Shown: in pieces, positions 1 through 11,689 of the stretch
Position numbering within the stretch: the stretch's first letter is position 1
How the letters are laid out: the number at the start of each line of letters is the position of its first letter
Source: Dendrobium chrysotoxum
Lineage: Eukaryota > Streptophyta > Magnoliopsida > Asparagales > Orchidaceae
Direction of reading: 5' to 3'
DNA length: 64,000 nucleotides
Assembly: GCA_019925795.1 (NCBI GenBank)
Contig: CM034304.1
Coordinates: 15,430,720-15,494,719, forward strand
Notes under the pieces: generated by a model
Told to the model about the DNA's origin: nothing
Databases searched by the model: none
What the model saw: the letters and a program-made list of their open reading frames with translations, nothing else
Position numbers and translations under genes: made by a program

Positions 1-480
1 CTCGATTTTCCCATTACTCGATCCAATCTTGTACTGACGGGCTTTGCAAATTCTCATTGGGCAACCGACCACATTGATCATCACTCTATCACAGGTTATT
101 GTGCCTTCCTTGGCACCACTCTCATATCTTGGACAGTTAAGAAACCAACTTCAGTTGCTAGATCTTCCACGGAAGTCGAGTATAGAGCTCTCTCTAATGC
201 AGCCTTTGATATCATTTGGCTCAGACAACTTCTGACTGAATTTTAGGTCCCTTCATCCCAACCAACAACTCTACTACAACAATGTCTTTGTGCTTACCTT
301 GACAAATAATTCGATCTTTCATGCCAGAACGAAGCATATAGAAATTGATTTTCATTTCATTCGAGATTGCATTCGATCACAACATATTTCAGTTCATCAT
401 ATCTCAACGCAAGATCAACCTGCCGATCTTTTCACCAAGGCTCTCAGTGCTACTCACTATCCCTAATTACGTGATAAGTT
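1..480 (+). pseudogene. Ty1/copia pol remnant, RNase H 3' end
   Basis: From base 1 the first frame reads the C-terminal RNase H part of a copia polyprotein: GYCAFLGTTLISWTVKKPTS, then ARSSTEVEYRALS and WLRQLLTEF, to a stop at 244-246. After frame changes the typical copia tail follows (HARTKHIEIDFHFIRD, then QPADLFTKALS) to about 465. In an intact element this domain removes the RNA strand during reverse transcription. The rest of the element lies left of the window. A polypurine tract and an LTR follow at once, which fixes the plus orientation. The stop inside RNase H and the shifted frame make it dead. Confidence 0.9.
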
Positions 481-507
481 AACAATATAGCTAGCTATTG
501 TTAACTT
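476..507. repeat. Near-perfect 32-nt palindrome before the polypurine tract
   Basis: Twelve-base arms AAGTTAACAATA and TATTGTTAACTT flank a centre that is itself palindromic apart from one extra T. It spans the end of the copia coding region and abuts the polypurine tract, so the RNA could fold into a hairpin next to the site that primes plus-strand DNA. Confidence 0.8.
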
Positions 508-516
508 GAGGGGGGT
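506..516 (+). other. Polypurine tract of the left copia element
   Basis: TTGAGGGGGGT lies directly before the LTR start TGATAAGG. This is the position and composition expected of the primer for plus-strand synthesis. Confidence 0.8.
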
Positions 517-801
517 TGATAAGGAAACCTGATAAGTGAACTAACTTATGCATATGCCAGCTCAACTCTCCACTCTCTCTACTCCACTACAACTGCATCA
601 ATTTTATACCTTTTCCTCCTCACCATCCGATCTCTGTTGTTTGCATCAGCATCATTAATCTCTAACTACCTTCTTCATATATACTTACATTGTAATTGCC
701 TTAGGCATGGCTGAATAGAAAAGATGAACAGTGAGATGGTATGCTTCTACTTGATATTGTAATATCTTTGTTTTGTTTAGTTTTGAATACAGCAATCAGC
801 A
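517..801 (+). mobile_element. 3' LTR of the left Ty1/copia element
   Basis: The LTR starts with TG right after the polypurine tract. It ends with CA at about 801, where LINE RNase H coding sequence on the other strand resumes. At about 285 bp it is a short LTR, usual for copia. A direct repeat of the target cannot be tested because the 5' end is outside the window. The right boundary could be off by a few bases. Confidence 0.7.
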
Positions 802-1989
802 GGTGAATTCAACGAGAAGGTGGCATTCAGAATTGTGGAAGACAGACCCAAGGCCAGCTTAATAGGGAGAGTAGAATCAAAGTTAATTTTGAGCCAACCA
901 GGAGGGCGGCACCAAAGCTTGTGTGAAGGCAACCCATAAGGTTAACAGGTGCTCCATTGCTCTAGAATTGGCATCCTAAAGGACTGCAGGAAACTAGCAA
1001 GAATATAAGCTGCAAGAACCATGGGAGTCCCGAAAGAACGTCTGTGTTTCATGGCATTCCGAGCCCTCCACACCTGATACACAGCATAACAGTATGGGCG
1101 GCCCATACCAGGATTAGAATCTACAAGACACCGCAGTTGAACAGCTAGCTCTTCAAGAGACTGGAAGGTCGGCACAGCAAAGCCCCAATTCATGAAGGTC
1201 CGAATAACCTGCTTGAGTTTATTTCAATCTCATTGCAGCCCCACGGGCAAAGAGGAGTATCAGATAAGCTGCGATGATGGAGCCAATGATTGGACGATAA
1301 AGCTTCTCTAAATAGCCACCACCAGAAAAACTTTTGACGGGGATGCAACTTAAGCTTTCCAATCCAAAGGTAGTAGTAGGCACTTCCAGTCACCTTAGCC
1401 TCATAAGCCATTGACGTAATAGTCTTGCAAAGGTGCAAATGGACAAGCTCCATACAGTCTGTCCCATTCCTCAGATTAGTTGGAGTAGCCAAGATCCGTT
1501 GTATCAAGTCCCTCCTAAAGCAAGTTTCAAGGGCCTCAATGTTCTAGTGCAGGTCATTGGTAAGGAAATTCGCCACCTTGGTAAGGAAATTCGCCCCTTC
1601 AATATTAATAAAGGAAGGCCATTTGGCCAGCTATCTAGCTAAGATCCAAACATCCTGAAGCGTATCAACCAGCAGCCCATCCCTAATTCCCCATCTAATG
1701 ATAGGCCGAAGAGCCTTAGCTCCATCTTGTATGACTTTCCATGCAGTGGAAACGTTCCTGCCACTACCCTCCTTTCAAACATCCCTCCCATATTAAGCAA
1801 TAAGGATCCTATTCAGTAGTTGGGGTTCGACAACAAGTCCCACGTGATCTGAGCTTTTAAAGGTCCCATCCAATTAGAGCTCGAGTAAAATCCAAGCCTA
1901 CCGTACTGCACTGGTTGGCATAAATCTTCCCAGGCGATGTAGTGGAGACCCTTACTATTCATATCCTTCTGCCAGAGAAAAGTTCTTCA
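802..1989 (-). pseudogene. L1-type LINE ORF2, zf-RVT and RNase H-like 3' part
   Basis: On the minus strand, coming from 1989, the order is that of a plant L1 ORF2. First comes the segment after the RT domain (FLWQKDMNSKGLHYIAWEDL, 1982-1920). Next is a zinc-binding zf-RVT-like domain (WIGKLKLHPRQKFFWWWLFR, then CPWGCNE, about 1360-1220). Then the linker with VYQVWRARNAMKHRR, and the first strand of an RNase H-like domain (WCRPPGWLKINFDS, about 885-845). Stops and frameshifts occur throughout. It is cut at 802 by the copia LTR and at 1989 by the minus-strand copia element. The upstream RT part is at 18390-18830. Confidence 0.85.
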
Positions 1990-2443
1990 TGTTAGAAAAC
2001 TTTATGTCAATTCTACAAAACTCAATAACATTCTGATTCGAGATAAATTTATAAAATATAGAATCGACTAAACAAAAATGTGGAAGCTAAACTATAAACA
2101 TATTTTGCATACCTCTGTCCATTAATATTTAATTGAGTTCTTCACTAATTTTGAAATCTTCTAAACATTTTCGCTCTCAAATGATGGTGTATGTTTCTTC
2201 TTGTTAGAAGTAGATTAGAGAGAAAGACTTAGGGACCCAAAATATATAAAAAATTTGAATAACTGCTACCCATCATAGCAATAAATAAAATTTCAGTTTT
2301 AAAAGCTGAATTTAAAAATAAGAAATTATCAGTTTTAATTTTGAATTAAAACTGAGCAATGGTCATTTTAAATGCTAAATTAAAATTGAAAATGGTTAAT
2401 TAATTAGGAGTAGTTTGGACCAATAACGATAGTTATTTTAACA
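1990..2443 (-). mobile_element. 3' LTR of the minus-strand copia element
   Basis: Read on the minus strand it begins TGTTAAAATAACTATCG after a polypurine tract and ends TTTTCTAACA at 1990. It aligns along its length with 17956-18389, with many substitutions and small indels, so the insertion is old. The 454-bp LTR carries inverted TGTTA/TAACA termini. Confidence 0.9.
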
Positions 2444-2456
2444 ATCTCCCGCTTGG
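2444..2456 (-). other. Polypurine tract, minus-strand copia
   Basis: On the minus strand CCAAGCGGGAGAT stands directly before the LTR start. It matches the CAAGTGGGAGATTGTT arrangement common at this place in plant copia elements. Confidence 0.85.
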
Positions 2457-2679
2457 TCCAAATATTCCATCATAAATAAAATAAGAAATAAAAATCATGA
2501 ATCATGGTGATAGGTTCTCTAAGTGTAAGTATTATCTCCCATACATCACAATGATTATATCTCTTATATATTTGCTTATTTAACTTAATGAATAAACCTT
2601 ATATTTATTCTAGGTCTAACTTAATGATGTTTATCATTACATAAATGTGCACATATAAATAACTAAAACATGAAAAATA

Positions 2680-3559
2680 TCATAATCATATTCATTTTAT
2701 AATGAAATTAACTAAAGTAACCAAGACCCATATGTTTCACATGATCCTTAAATTTTTATAGTGGCATGCCTTTAGTTAATGGATCCGCTATCATTATTTC
2801 GGTGCTTATGTACTCAATAACCACTATATTCTCCTTAACATGTTCTTTTATAGCTAAGTACTTAAACTCAATATGCTTGCTTCAACTACTGCTTTTGTTA
2901 TTCTTAACAAAAAAAATTGCAACTGAATTATCACAATATATCTTCAATATTGGCCTAGATATTTAATTTACAAATCTAAGCCCAGAAATAAAACTCTTCA
3001 ACCATACACCATGTAATGTGGCCTCAAAACAAGATAAAAATGTGGCCTCCATAGTGGAAGTAGCAGTTGAAGTCTGCTTGGCATTCCTCCAAGACACAGC
3101 TCCGCCAAGAAACATAAATATGTACCTAGAAGTTGATTTTAGGGAACCAACACAGCCAACAATGTCAGATTCTGAATAGCCAGTCACTTCCAAACTATCA
3201 GTTCGCCTATACATAAGCAAGTAATCTTTGGTTCCTTGGAGATACATTAACACTTTCTGTGCAGCTTATCGGTGGTACATGCTTGGATTACTCTGATATC
3301 TCCTTAACATCCCTACCACAAATGCTATGTCAGGTCTTGTGCAAACCCGAACATATACTAGGCTACTAACAATAGAAGCATATGAAATATTTCTCATTTG
3401 CTCCCTTTAAAAATTATTTTTTGCACATTGACTCAAGTTGAATATGTCCTCTTCAATAATGGGAGCTACGCTTGATGAATAATTTTTCATCCTAAATCTC
3501 TCTAATATTTTATTGATATAGGTCTCTTGAGACAAACCTAAAATGCCTTGAAGTCTATC
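2680..3559 (-). pseudogene. Copia pol C-terminal part: end of RT and RNase H
   Basis: The minus strand reads the end of RT (GLSQETYINKILERF near 3530), then VYVRVCTRPDIAFVVGML, then RNase H (YLQGTKDYLLMYRRTDSLEV, GYSESD, STSRYIFMFLGGAVSWRNAK, about 3250-2965). The tail has YCDNSVAIFFVKNN and EYISTEIMIADPLTKGMP to about 2760. Stops interrupt the RT part. RT continues at 12255 on the far side of the CACTA element, and the codons on both sides are contiguous once the 3-bp target duplication is counted once. Confidence 0.9.
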
Positions 3560-3562
3560 TCT

Positions 3563-3591
3563 CACTACAGGAAATTCAGGTATTACCGGTG
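3563..3591 (+). repeat. Left terminal inverted repeat of the CACTA element
   Basis: CACTACAGGAAATTCAGG followed by TATTACCG matches the inverted right end at 12223-12251 with a few mismatches. The preceding TCT is the target duplication. Confidence 0.95.
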
Positions 3592-3850
3592 GGATAATAC
3601 CGGCGATTTGTTAGCCGTCGATAAGTACGATGGTTTTACCGGCAGTTTAACCGCGGTATTTACCGATGATTTTCTGGCGGTTTTTTATTAAAAACCTCCG
3701 AAAATAGCGGCGCTATGGTAACCCCGGTATGACCGCCGGTTTTATGTTTTACCGTCGCTATTACCAGCGGAAGAAATCACCGGTGACAAGTAATTTTTTC
3801 CGGTGGCCGTAACCGCCGAAAAAACCGCCAGATATTGACCTAATATTGGC
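3592..3850. repeat. Left subterminal repeat region of the CACTA element
   Basis: GC-rich stretch dense in short motifs built on ACCGGCGGT/ACCGCCGGT in both orientations. In En/Spm elements such subterminal motifs bind the TNPA protein. The same motif type fills 11690-12222 at the other end and is absent from the interior. Confidence 0.85.
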
Positions 3851-4064
3851 CATCCCGAGCCCTTTCTCTTCATTACTTCGGTTTGATCTCGCTGCACACG
3901 CTCGCTCGTGATCGCACCTCTCGCTGCTCACGCTAGCTGCGCCACCGATGAGCTACCTCTGACCGCCGATGAGCTCCCTACGGCCGAGGATCTCGCGTAT
4001 TGTTCGGCCGACGAGCGCCTTCCGGCCCCCGACGAGTTCCCGCCGCTGACGAGCTCCCTTCAGT

Positions 4065-5280
4065 TTGGTTTTATTTTTTCTGAAATTTGCAATTGCTTTA
4101 TTCATGGATGTTCTCACTAGACATTTTGAAGAGGATGTACCTTGGTGTTTGCTTATTGCTCATGATATTCTTGTTGTTGATAAGATTAGAGAGGGAGTTC
4201 AACTTGAAATTTGCAATTACTTTATTTATGGATGTTCTCACTTGGATGCTTATATTATTCAAGTCATTAGGGATATGTATGTAGGAGAGATGTACCTTGG
4301 TGTTTGCTTATTGCTCATGATTTTCTTCTTGTTGATAAGATTAGAGAGGGAGTTAAAGTTGAAATTTGCAATTCCTTTATTCATGGATGTTCTCACTTGG
4401 ATGCTTATATTATTCAAGTCATTAGGGATATGTATGTAGGAGCTATTACTTGGTGTTTGCTTATTTCTCATGATATTCTTCTTGTTGATAAGATTAGAGA
4501 GGGAGTTCAAGTTAAAATTTGTAATTCATTTATTCATGGATGTTCTCACTTGGATGCTTATATTACTCAAGTCATTAGGGATATGTATGTAGGAGAGATG
4601 TACATTGGTGTTTGCTCATTGCTCATGATATTCTTCTTGTTGATAAGATTAGAGAGGGAGTTCAAGGTGAAATTTGCAATTCCTTTATTCATGGATGTTC
4701 TCACTTGGATGCTTATATTATTCAAGTCATTAAGGATATGTATGTAGGAGCTATTACTTGTGTTCGAACATAAGATTGTTTGACCAAGTATTTTCCTATT
4801 TCAATTGGATTACATTAAGGATCAGTCTTAAGCACATATCTTTTTTCTTTAGTCAAGGATGTTCTAACTAAAAATTTGCATGAGGTAATTGTACCCTGGT
4901 GTATGCTTTTTGTTGATGATATTCTTCTTGTTGATAAGTTCCCAACTATATAAAAAAATTCTATAAAATGTTGGTGAAACCTGCAATACTTTATGGTGCA
5001 GAATTTTTGCCATTCATACTGGTGCATAATATTAAGTTAAGTATTGCAGAGATATGTATGTAGAAGCTATTACTTGTGTTCAAAGAGATTAGGATGCTCA
5101 AGTGGATTAGTGGCTTTGCTCTTAAAGACCAGATACGAAATGAGCATATACGTAATGAGACATGTAACACTTTATGGAAAAATTCTATAAAATGTTGGTG
5201 AGACCTACAATACTTTATAGTGCAGAAGATACGCCATTAAAAGAGAAGCATAATATTAAGTTAAGTATTACAGAGATTAG
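4065..5280 (+). pseudogene. RTE-type LINE reverse transcriptase fragment, partly tandemly repeated
   Basis: At 4101-4190 one frame reads FMDVLTRHFEEDVPWC, then a degraded AHDI at the FADD catalytic site, then DKIREGV. This is the run around the catalytic core of RTE-clade LINE RT (VPWCMLFADD...). A second VPWCMLFVDDILLVDK is at about 4880-4940. Further on come FYKMLVKPAILYGAE, KLSIAEI (about 4960-5050) and RMLKWISGFALKDQIRNEHI (about 5090-5150), the normal downstream order. The FYKMLV...KLSITEI piece is repeated at 5180-5280. Only this C-terminal RT stretch is present. Its place between CACTA subterminal repeats and the transposase gene shows capture by the transposon. Confidence 0.8.
4080..4790 (+). 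repeat. ~155-bp tandem repeat derived from the RTE fragment
   Basis: The anchor ATGGATGTTCTCAC recurs at 4104, 4228, 4383, 4536 and 4691. The spacings are 124, then 155, 153 and 155 bp; the first unit lacks about 31 bp. Each unit contains TTGATAAGATTAGAGAGGGA and the ATTAGGGATATGTATGTAGG segment. The period is not a multiple of three, so no protein repeat is maintained. Confidence 0.9.
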
Positions 5281-5967
5281 TTTTTTTTGAATTTTTTATG
5301 CTACCCTATGATGGAAGACATCCAATGAGCATGAGTAGGTAGTGCTTGGGCATGGCAAACTTTGGGTGTGCTAGCTACTTGGGTTCTTTGAGTTTTTGGG
5401 CTGCTGGATGCTTCTCGGGTTTGGCTTGGCTACTTGGTTTTGGGTTGTATTTTTGAGAGTTTCTTGGTTCTAGCTTTAGGGTTTAGGGCTTGACCTGCTG
5501 TTTTAGGTCATTATTTTGGAAAGTTATGTGGAGTTGAGTCCTGCCTTTCCCCTTCGCTGTGTTTTTGGGAGGTATTTGTTGGATGATTTGGTGACATTTG
5601 TGGATGAGTTTTGGTTGACGTTGGACCTTGTAGCTATGGTGGACCCTTGGTTTATGCAAGCCCTAAGCACTTTTTTAATATTGCCTACTTTTTCATTGCA
5701 TGCGAGGAAACTGCTTGCCGATTGTTCTGAGGGTAGTTTTTTTTTATTTTAATTTTATTTCGTTTATTTGGATGTCAGCTTACTAGTTTTGAATTGACTT
5801 ATGTTCTACTAGTCCTAGTGTTCTCCTCTCTTGGCTCGTTCAAAATTAATAACGTACACTTGTTCACGCTGCATATCTTCTAATAATTGATTTCACAACT
5901 TTATATGTAGGGAAACATTTGCTTTTGCTTTAACATCCAAATAACTATCCAAGAAGAAAGATATTAG
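5281..5967 (+). other. CACTA interior without recognised gene
   Basis: A G/T-rich stretch (5340-5750) and an A/T-rich stretch stand before the transposase start. Short open frames exist, but none shows a known motif. It probably holds the 5' untranslated part of the transposase gene. Confidence 0.5.
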
Positions 5968-8900
5968 ATGTATAACAGATTATTATCGGGGCGAAGAGGA
6001 TTGACAGATGAATTTATACAGGGAGATGAGACTTTTATTCAAGTTACATCTCAACTACCTTCATTTAAGTTCGATGGAATGTTTAGATGTCCATGTTCGA
6101 AGCACAAAAATCAAGCATTTCTCAAGCCCGGTGATGTGATGGTTGATTTATATCATAAGAGATTTATTCCAAACTACTGGATTTGGACCTCACATGGCGA
6201 GTACGAGCCACACAGAGATACTCGTGTCGGTCCATCCATAGCTTTTGAAATATATGATGAAGATCAAATGACTAGACCGTATGAAGAGCTTATTTTTGAT
6301 GTAGTAGGTCCTAATTTAAGGGCTAATGTGGAAGAGCCACCAAATGTAGAAACTCAAAAATTCTTTGAGTTACTACATGCAGCTCAAAAACCAATTTGGG
6401 ATGGTTGCAAAACTCATTCAGAATTATCGATTGCAGTGAGGATGCTGAGTATCAAAATTGAATATAATATTCCTCGTGATTGTTTCAATGACTTCATTGG
6501 TCTTCTCAAGAAAACAAATCCAATGGATAATTTAATTCCCTCAGATTTGTACCGAATGAAGAAATTAGTATCCAAATTGGGTCTTACTGCCACAAAAATT
6601 TATTGTTGTATTAATGGATGTATGTTATACTACAAGGATGATGCAACAGAAGTTTATTGTCTCACCTGTAATGCACCTCAGTTTAACCCAAACTCAAGAA
6701 AATAAAGTCATCAAAAGAAAGATGTTCCATTTTTCCATTTATTTTATTTACCGATCATTCCAAGACTTCAGCGGCTTTATGCATTAATGAGTTCAACAGG
6801 TCATATGAAATAGCATAAGGAGAAATTAGAAAATAGTGGTGTTCATTCTCATCCATCAGATGTTGAAGCATGGAAACATTTTAATCGAGTACATGCTTCA
6901 TTTGCTGCTGAACCACGCAACATAAGATTGGGAATATGTGCTGATGGTTTTACCCCTTATAGTCAAGCAGCTTCACCGTACTCTTGTTGGCCAGTTATAC
7001 TAACACCATACAACCTTCCACCAGAGTTGTGTATGACTACCCCGTACATATTTTTAACACTTATAATACCTGGACCACAAAATCCAAAAGCAAAAATTAA
7101 TATTTTTTTGCAACCATTAATTGATGATCTCAAGTTATTATGGGAAGAAGGTGTCCTCACATATGACATTTCAACTAAACAAAATTTTCTTTTTCGAGCT
7201 GCATTGCTTTGGACCATTGGTGATTTTTCAGCTTATGGTATGTTGTCTGGTTGGAGCACAACAGAAAAATTAGCTTGACTTACTGTATAGAGAATAGTAA
7301 AGCTTTCACACTAAAATATAGAGAAAAAAATACTTGCTTTAATTGTCATCATATGTTCCTACCTGTTGATCATCTGTTTAGGAGGAATAAGGATGCATTC
7401 ATTAAAAACAGAGTTGAGAGGTCACCTCCTCCACCCAGATTAAATGGTGATGACGTGCTACAGAAACTTTCTAACTTTTCATCAATTATTGATTTTCCAA
7501 TGTTATCAGAGTCTAAATTTTCGGGATATGATTTTGAACATATATGGATTAAAAAAAGTATTTTCTGGACATTACCATATTGGAGAACAAATTTGATAAG
7601 GCATAATCTGGATGTTATGCACATTGAGAAGAACTTCCTATATAATGTTTTTAATATAATTATGGATGTCAAACGTAAGAGTAAGGATAATATCAAAGCT
7701 AGGATGGACATTAAAGAGTACTGCCGACGAAAAAATTTAGAGTTAGTAATAATCACCGATGGAAAAATTATGAAGCCCAAAGCACCTTACTCTTTCACGT
7801 TAGAGTAAAGAAGATCAATATGTCAGTGGTTTAAAGGTTTAAAAATGCCTGATGGCTATGGATTAAACTTAAGCCGATGTGTTGACCTTAAATCTGCGAG
7901 GTTATTTGGACTCAAAAGTCATGATTGTCACATAATCATGAAGGTTCTCCTTCCAATCATAGTGTGTATTTTACCAGATTACATATCAAATCCATTGACT
8001 GAGCTTAGCATTTTCTTCAAAGACTTATGTTCAGCTAAATTAAGCGAAGATGCTTTAAGAAGGACATACCAATCATCTTATGCAAGTTAGAAAAAATATT
8101 TCCCCTGGAATTTTTTAATTCTATGGAACATCTTCCAGTCCATCTACCTTACGAAGCTAGAGTTGGTGGACCTGTACAATATCATTGGATGTATCCTTTC
8201 GAGAGGTAAAACGTGTTTTTATTAAGTTATTTAAAATATTTTTGAATAAGTTGAAAACATAAGTTTACTAAATTGATATTTTTAATTGTTTAATAGATAT
8301 TTGAACAAGTTGAAAAAATATGTTAAGAATAAAGCATGACTAGAAAGATCGATATGTGAAGCATATTTATCTCAAGAAATAACCCACTTCTGCTCTTACT
8401 ATTTTGAGCCCCATATAAGGAGTACAAGAACAAAGATTGGTCATAATATGGACTTCGATGTACAAGAACAATCATAGGGTGCACTATCAGTCTTTAGAAG
8501 TCATGGAAAGCCCAGTGGCAAATGCATTGAAAGATTTTTCAACGATTTAGAAATCAAAACAGCGACTTTATATGTGCTACTTAACTGTGAAGAAGTCCAA
8601 CCAATCTTAGAGTAAGTTCTTCCATAATGTGCAAAATGAGTAATATTTATTTGAAATACTAAAGTATTATTTGGATGATTTATTATCAGGTATTTTGTAA
8701 GCGATTTGCCTCTAACAGATACTATGGATATTGAGCAAGTTGTTGCAAATGAATTCCCAACTTGGTTTAAATCTTATGTGAGCCCTTAAATTTTAAAATT
8801 TTTATTTGAATTATATCTTATTAAATACTAAATACATGTAAAAAAAATTTAGGTACATAACACTGATAACAAGTGTTTCGATAAAGGTCTGCAAGCACTA

Positions 8901-9544
8901 GCATGTGGCTCAATGCGAAAAGTGAAGACCTGGCCAATATATATAGTGAATGGGTTCAGATTTCATTCCAAGTCATAGAGTGAAGGAAGAAAAACTGAAA
9001 ATTGTGGAGTATGTGTTAGAGGGAATACTCATGAAGAAGATAAGTGTGACTATTATGGTATTCTGAATGAGGTTCTTGACCTGAAGTATCCAAGCGAAGA
9101 TGAAAACTTTATATATTTGTTTAATTGTCAATGGTATGATCCAGTATAGAATAGAGGCACAAGGGTTCATCCTACGTATGGTTTATTAGATGTAAAATAT
9201 AGCAGAAGATACGAGAAGTTTGATCCATTTGTGTTAGCAAGTCAAGTTGTTCAAGTTTATTTCAGCAAATATCCCAGTGGTCGTAGAGATAAACAAGATT
9301 GGCTAGCTGTCATTAAAATAAAAGCAGAGGAATAATTGATCAACAGTACATTGTAGTAACTGCACATCAAGAGGATGAGATGTCAAATTATAAGTCTGTT
9401 GAAATTGAGGAGATGCCAACTACATCCCATAATATTGAAATGCAGTTAGAAACTGTGAATAGTTCAACTAGCTCATCAAGTGAGAACGATGATGAAATTG
9501 AAGATGCCCTGGAGAGTAGTGAAAATATTTCAGATTCTGAGTAG
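5968..9544 (+). pseudogene. CACTA transposase, TNPD-like (Transposase_21 family)
   Basis: The start MYNRLLSGRRGLTDEF opens a Transpos_assoc-type domain with CPCSKHKN (residues about 44-51) and FIPNYWIWTSHGE. The Transposase_21 part follows with ICADGFTPYSQ (6937-6969, likely carrying a catalytic Asp), WTIGDFSAYGMLSGWST (7210-7260) and RHNLDVMHIEKN (7600-7636). Downstream are DUF4218-like (KSHDCHIIMKVLLPI, 7915) and, after probable introns near 8208-8300 and 8610-8690, DUF4216-like regions (FDPFVLASQVVQVYF, about 9220-9264). It ends in an acidic tail and a stop at 9542-9544. In-frame stops (6703, 6793 where Trp is expected, 7806) and a frameshift near 7275 kill it. Its normal role is to cut at the CACTA ends. 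Confidence 0.92.
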
Positions 9545-9685
9545 TTTTTTCAAATCTATTTTGTATGTTAATTATCATTGTGTATTATGTAATTCTTTCT
9601 ATTTGTTGTAATTTTTTTATCTACATTCTTTTTTTTTTAATTTTTACTTATTACAATGATTTACTAATTCCTTCTTTTAATGCAG

Positions 9686-11389
9686 ATGGCTTCAGGTGAC
9701 GATCCTCCTCGTAGATCCTACATCTCAAAGTTTTCTAGAAAAAAGTTGAGTGTTGGACCTAGTAGACCTAAACAGCCTGATGAAAGTGAGGGGCAGAGTT
9801 TAGTTCCACCAGTGATACCATCACCACCACCACCACCCAAGAGTTAGTAGTAGTCCCCCAGTAAGCAGGGTCAGGGCCAGTTAGATCCACCTGTTGTTAG
9901 TGTACCACTACCCTTTCTTTGGTACTTCACTCCTACGTCGACTAGTCCTCAATTTCTCTCTCCAAATCAGGCACATGTAGCTCCATTCTATCCATATTAT
10001 ATCCCACCAGCATCACAAACTGGTCCATCCACTATACCTTACCCTCCTTACCCCCCGTCATATTATTACCCATATCCGGTGCAGCCAGAATACGGTGGAC
10101 CATCTACACCAGCAGCAGTTGGTACAGGGGATCCTGCAGCTGTAGCAGATAAGCGTCTATACATTGAGCCTGAGGGTGATACGTAAGTTCAACTTTTTTT
10201 ATTTAGTTTATTATAATTTGATATATTATATGTTATTGACAAAATAAATTAACATGCAGCTTCAATCCCTCAAGGCCACCTACCCATAAGATTCGGGACA
10301 TCATAAAGAGCAAATATGATGCTCCTTACTTATCATGGAAGAAGATCCCAAAGGAAATTAGGGATATGTGGTTTAGAAAATTTCAGGTATATTTATTTGT
10401 TATGAATTAAAATATTTGATTTAATTTGTATTAATATTATTTGTTATGTTTATAATTTATTTACAGAAAGATTTTAGGTGGTTGCCTGAGCATAGCATGA
10501 GGATCAAAAATAATTTTGAGAGGAGAGGATCGACCCATCTTAGGGACATGTTCATAGACATTAGAAAGTCCGGGCAGTGTCCATCATGGATTGGAGAGGG
10601 CGTATAGGTAGATCTGAGTAGAGCTTGGGCGACCCCTGAGTTCATAAAAATAAGAGAGCAAAATAAGCAGAACAGAGCATCTGATTGCGGGGGTTTAGGA
10701 AGCTCCCTTCATACTGGTGGATCTGTTCCTCATACGAAACATAGATGATGACTGATAAAAGCTTTCAATTAGTTTAATAAAAATATGTATATCATTTTAA
10801 CTCTATCCTCTATTTTCAGAAAGAGTTTCTTGGCCGGGAGCCGACCCCACTGGAGTTGCATACGAGGACTCACCAACATCAAGCTGACCATCAGTGGGTT
10901 GATGAAAAGGCCAAAAAAGCTCATGTGAGTAAAATTTTTGTAGTTCAGGAATATAAATTTAATATAAAAAATGTCATTTTAATATCAATTTATTTTATGA
11001 ATTTATTCTCACAAGATGATTTTGTATGAGTTCGGGAGAGTCGTCAGTCTACTGGTGAGGGATCATCTTCAAGATCGACCCAGTATTCTAAGTATCATAC
11101 ATGGTCAGATGTTGTTGGAGGAAAGCAGAGAGGGAGGGTACATGGCCTGGGTTCGCAAGGCTATGCTATTAAGATCAGTTCATCCACATCTGCATTTTAT
11201 GATCCTACTGGAGTTGAAGAAACTGTTAGCCAGAGGGTTGCAGGCTTGACAAGAGAGATAGAATAGATGAGAAAGGTACAAAATGATATGTAGGCAGAGC
11301 TGTGAGCTTATAGAGATGAAAATCAAAAGAAGAAAGATCAAGAGCAGACACATGAAACACCAGGTAGTGAGCAGACGGAGGATGATTAG
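9686..11389 (+). pseudogene. CACTA second gene, TNPA-like (Transposase_24 type)
   Basis: It starts MASGDDPPRRSYISKFSRK directly after a TGCAG acceptor-like site. A long Pro/Ser/Tyr-rich stretch follows (to 10184, ending at a GTAAGT donor). The conserved core then lies in several exons: HKIRDIIKSKYDAPYLSWKK (10290-10346), IRDMWFRKFQ, KDFRWLPEHSM (10470) and FLGREPTPLELHTRTHQHQA (10827-10886), with a glutamate-rich end and a stop at 11387. This is the architecture of plant Ptta/En/Spm Transposase_24 proteins, the partner that binds subterminal repeats. At least two in-frame stops (near 9847 and 10606) make it a pseudogene. Exon limits are inferred from GT/AG sites only. Confidence 0.85.
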
Positions 11390-11689
11390 TTATTTTATTT
11401 GTTTTATGAACATTTGGTTTAAACATTGAGTTTGATGAACTTGTTATGTGAAGGTTGACATCTTTAAATATTTGGTTTAATGAACATTTGGTTTAAACTT
11501 TATATGTTTTGTTTATTATTTAAATTATTTTGTTCGTAGTGGCGTGTTGCCCATATCTGTGCATTGATTATAGTGGTGTGTTGCCCAATATATATTGTGA
11601 TAAATATTTGTTGTGCAGGTTTGTGGAAATTAGAGTAAATAGAGGAGGGGCTGTCAATTTTTTTTTTCAAATGCTACAGGTTTTCGGCG

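Noticed and set aside
4304..4747. 147-codon open frame in the CACTA tandem array
   Set aside because: Its repeats pass through different frames because the period is ~155 bp; it is a by-product of the array, not a conserved protein.
4080..4790. Possible CRISPR-like array
   Set aside because: Units are long, contiguous and related to an RTE LINE, with no unique spacers, in a plant transposon.
5516..5752. 78-codon open frame before the transposase
   Set aside because: No known motif and no relation to TNPD; probably untranslated DNA of the CACTA element.
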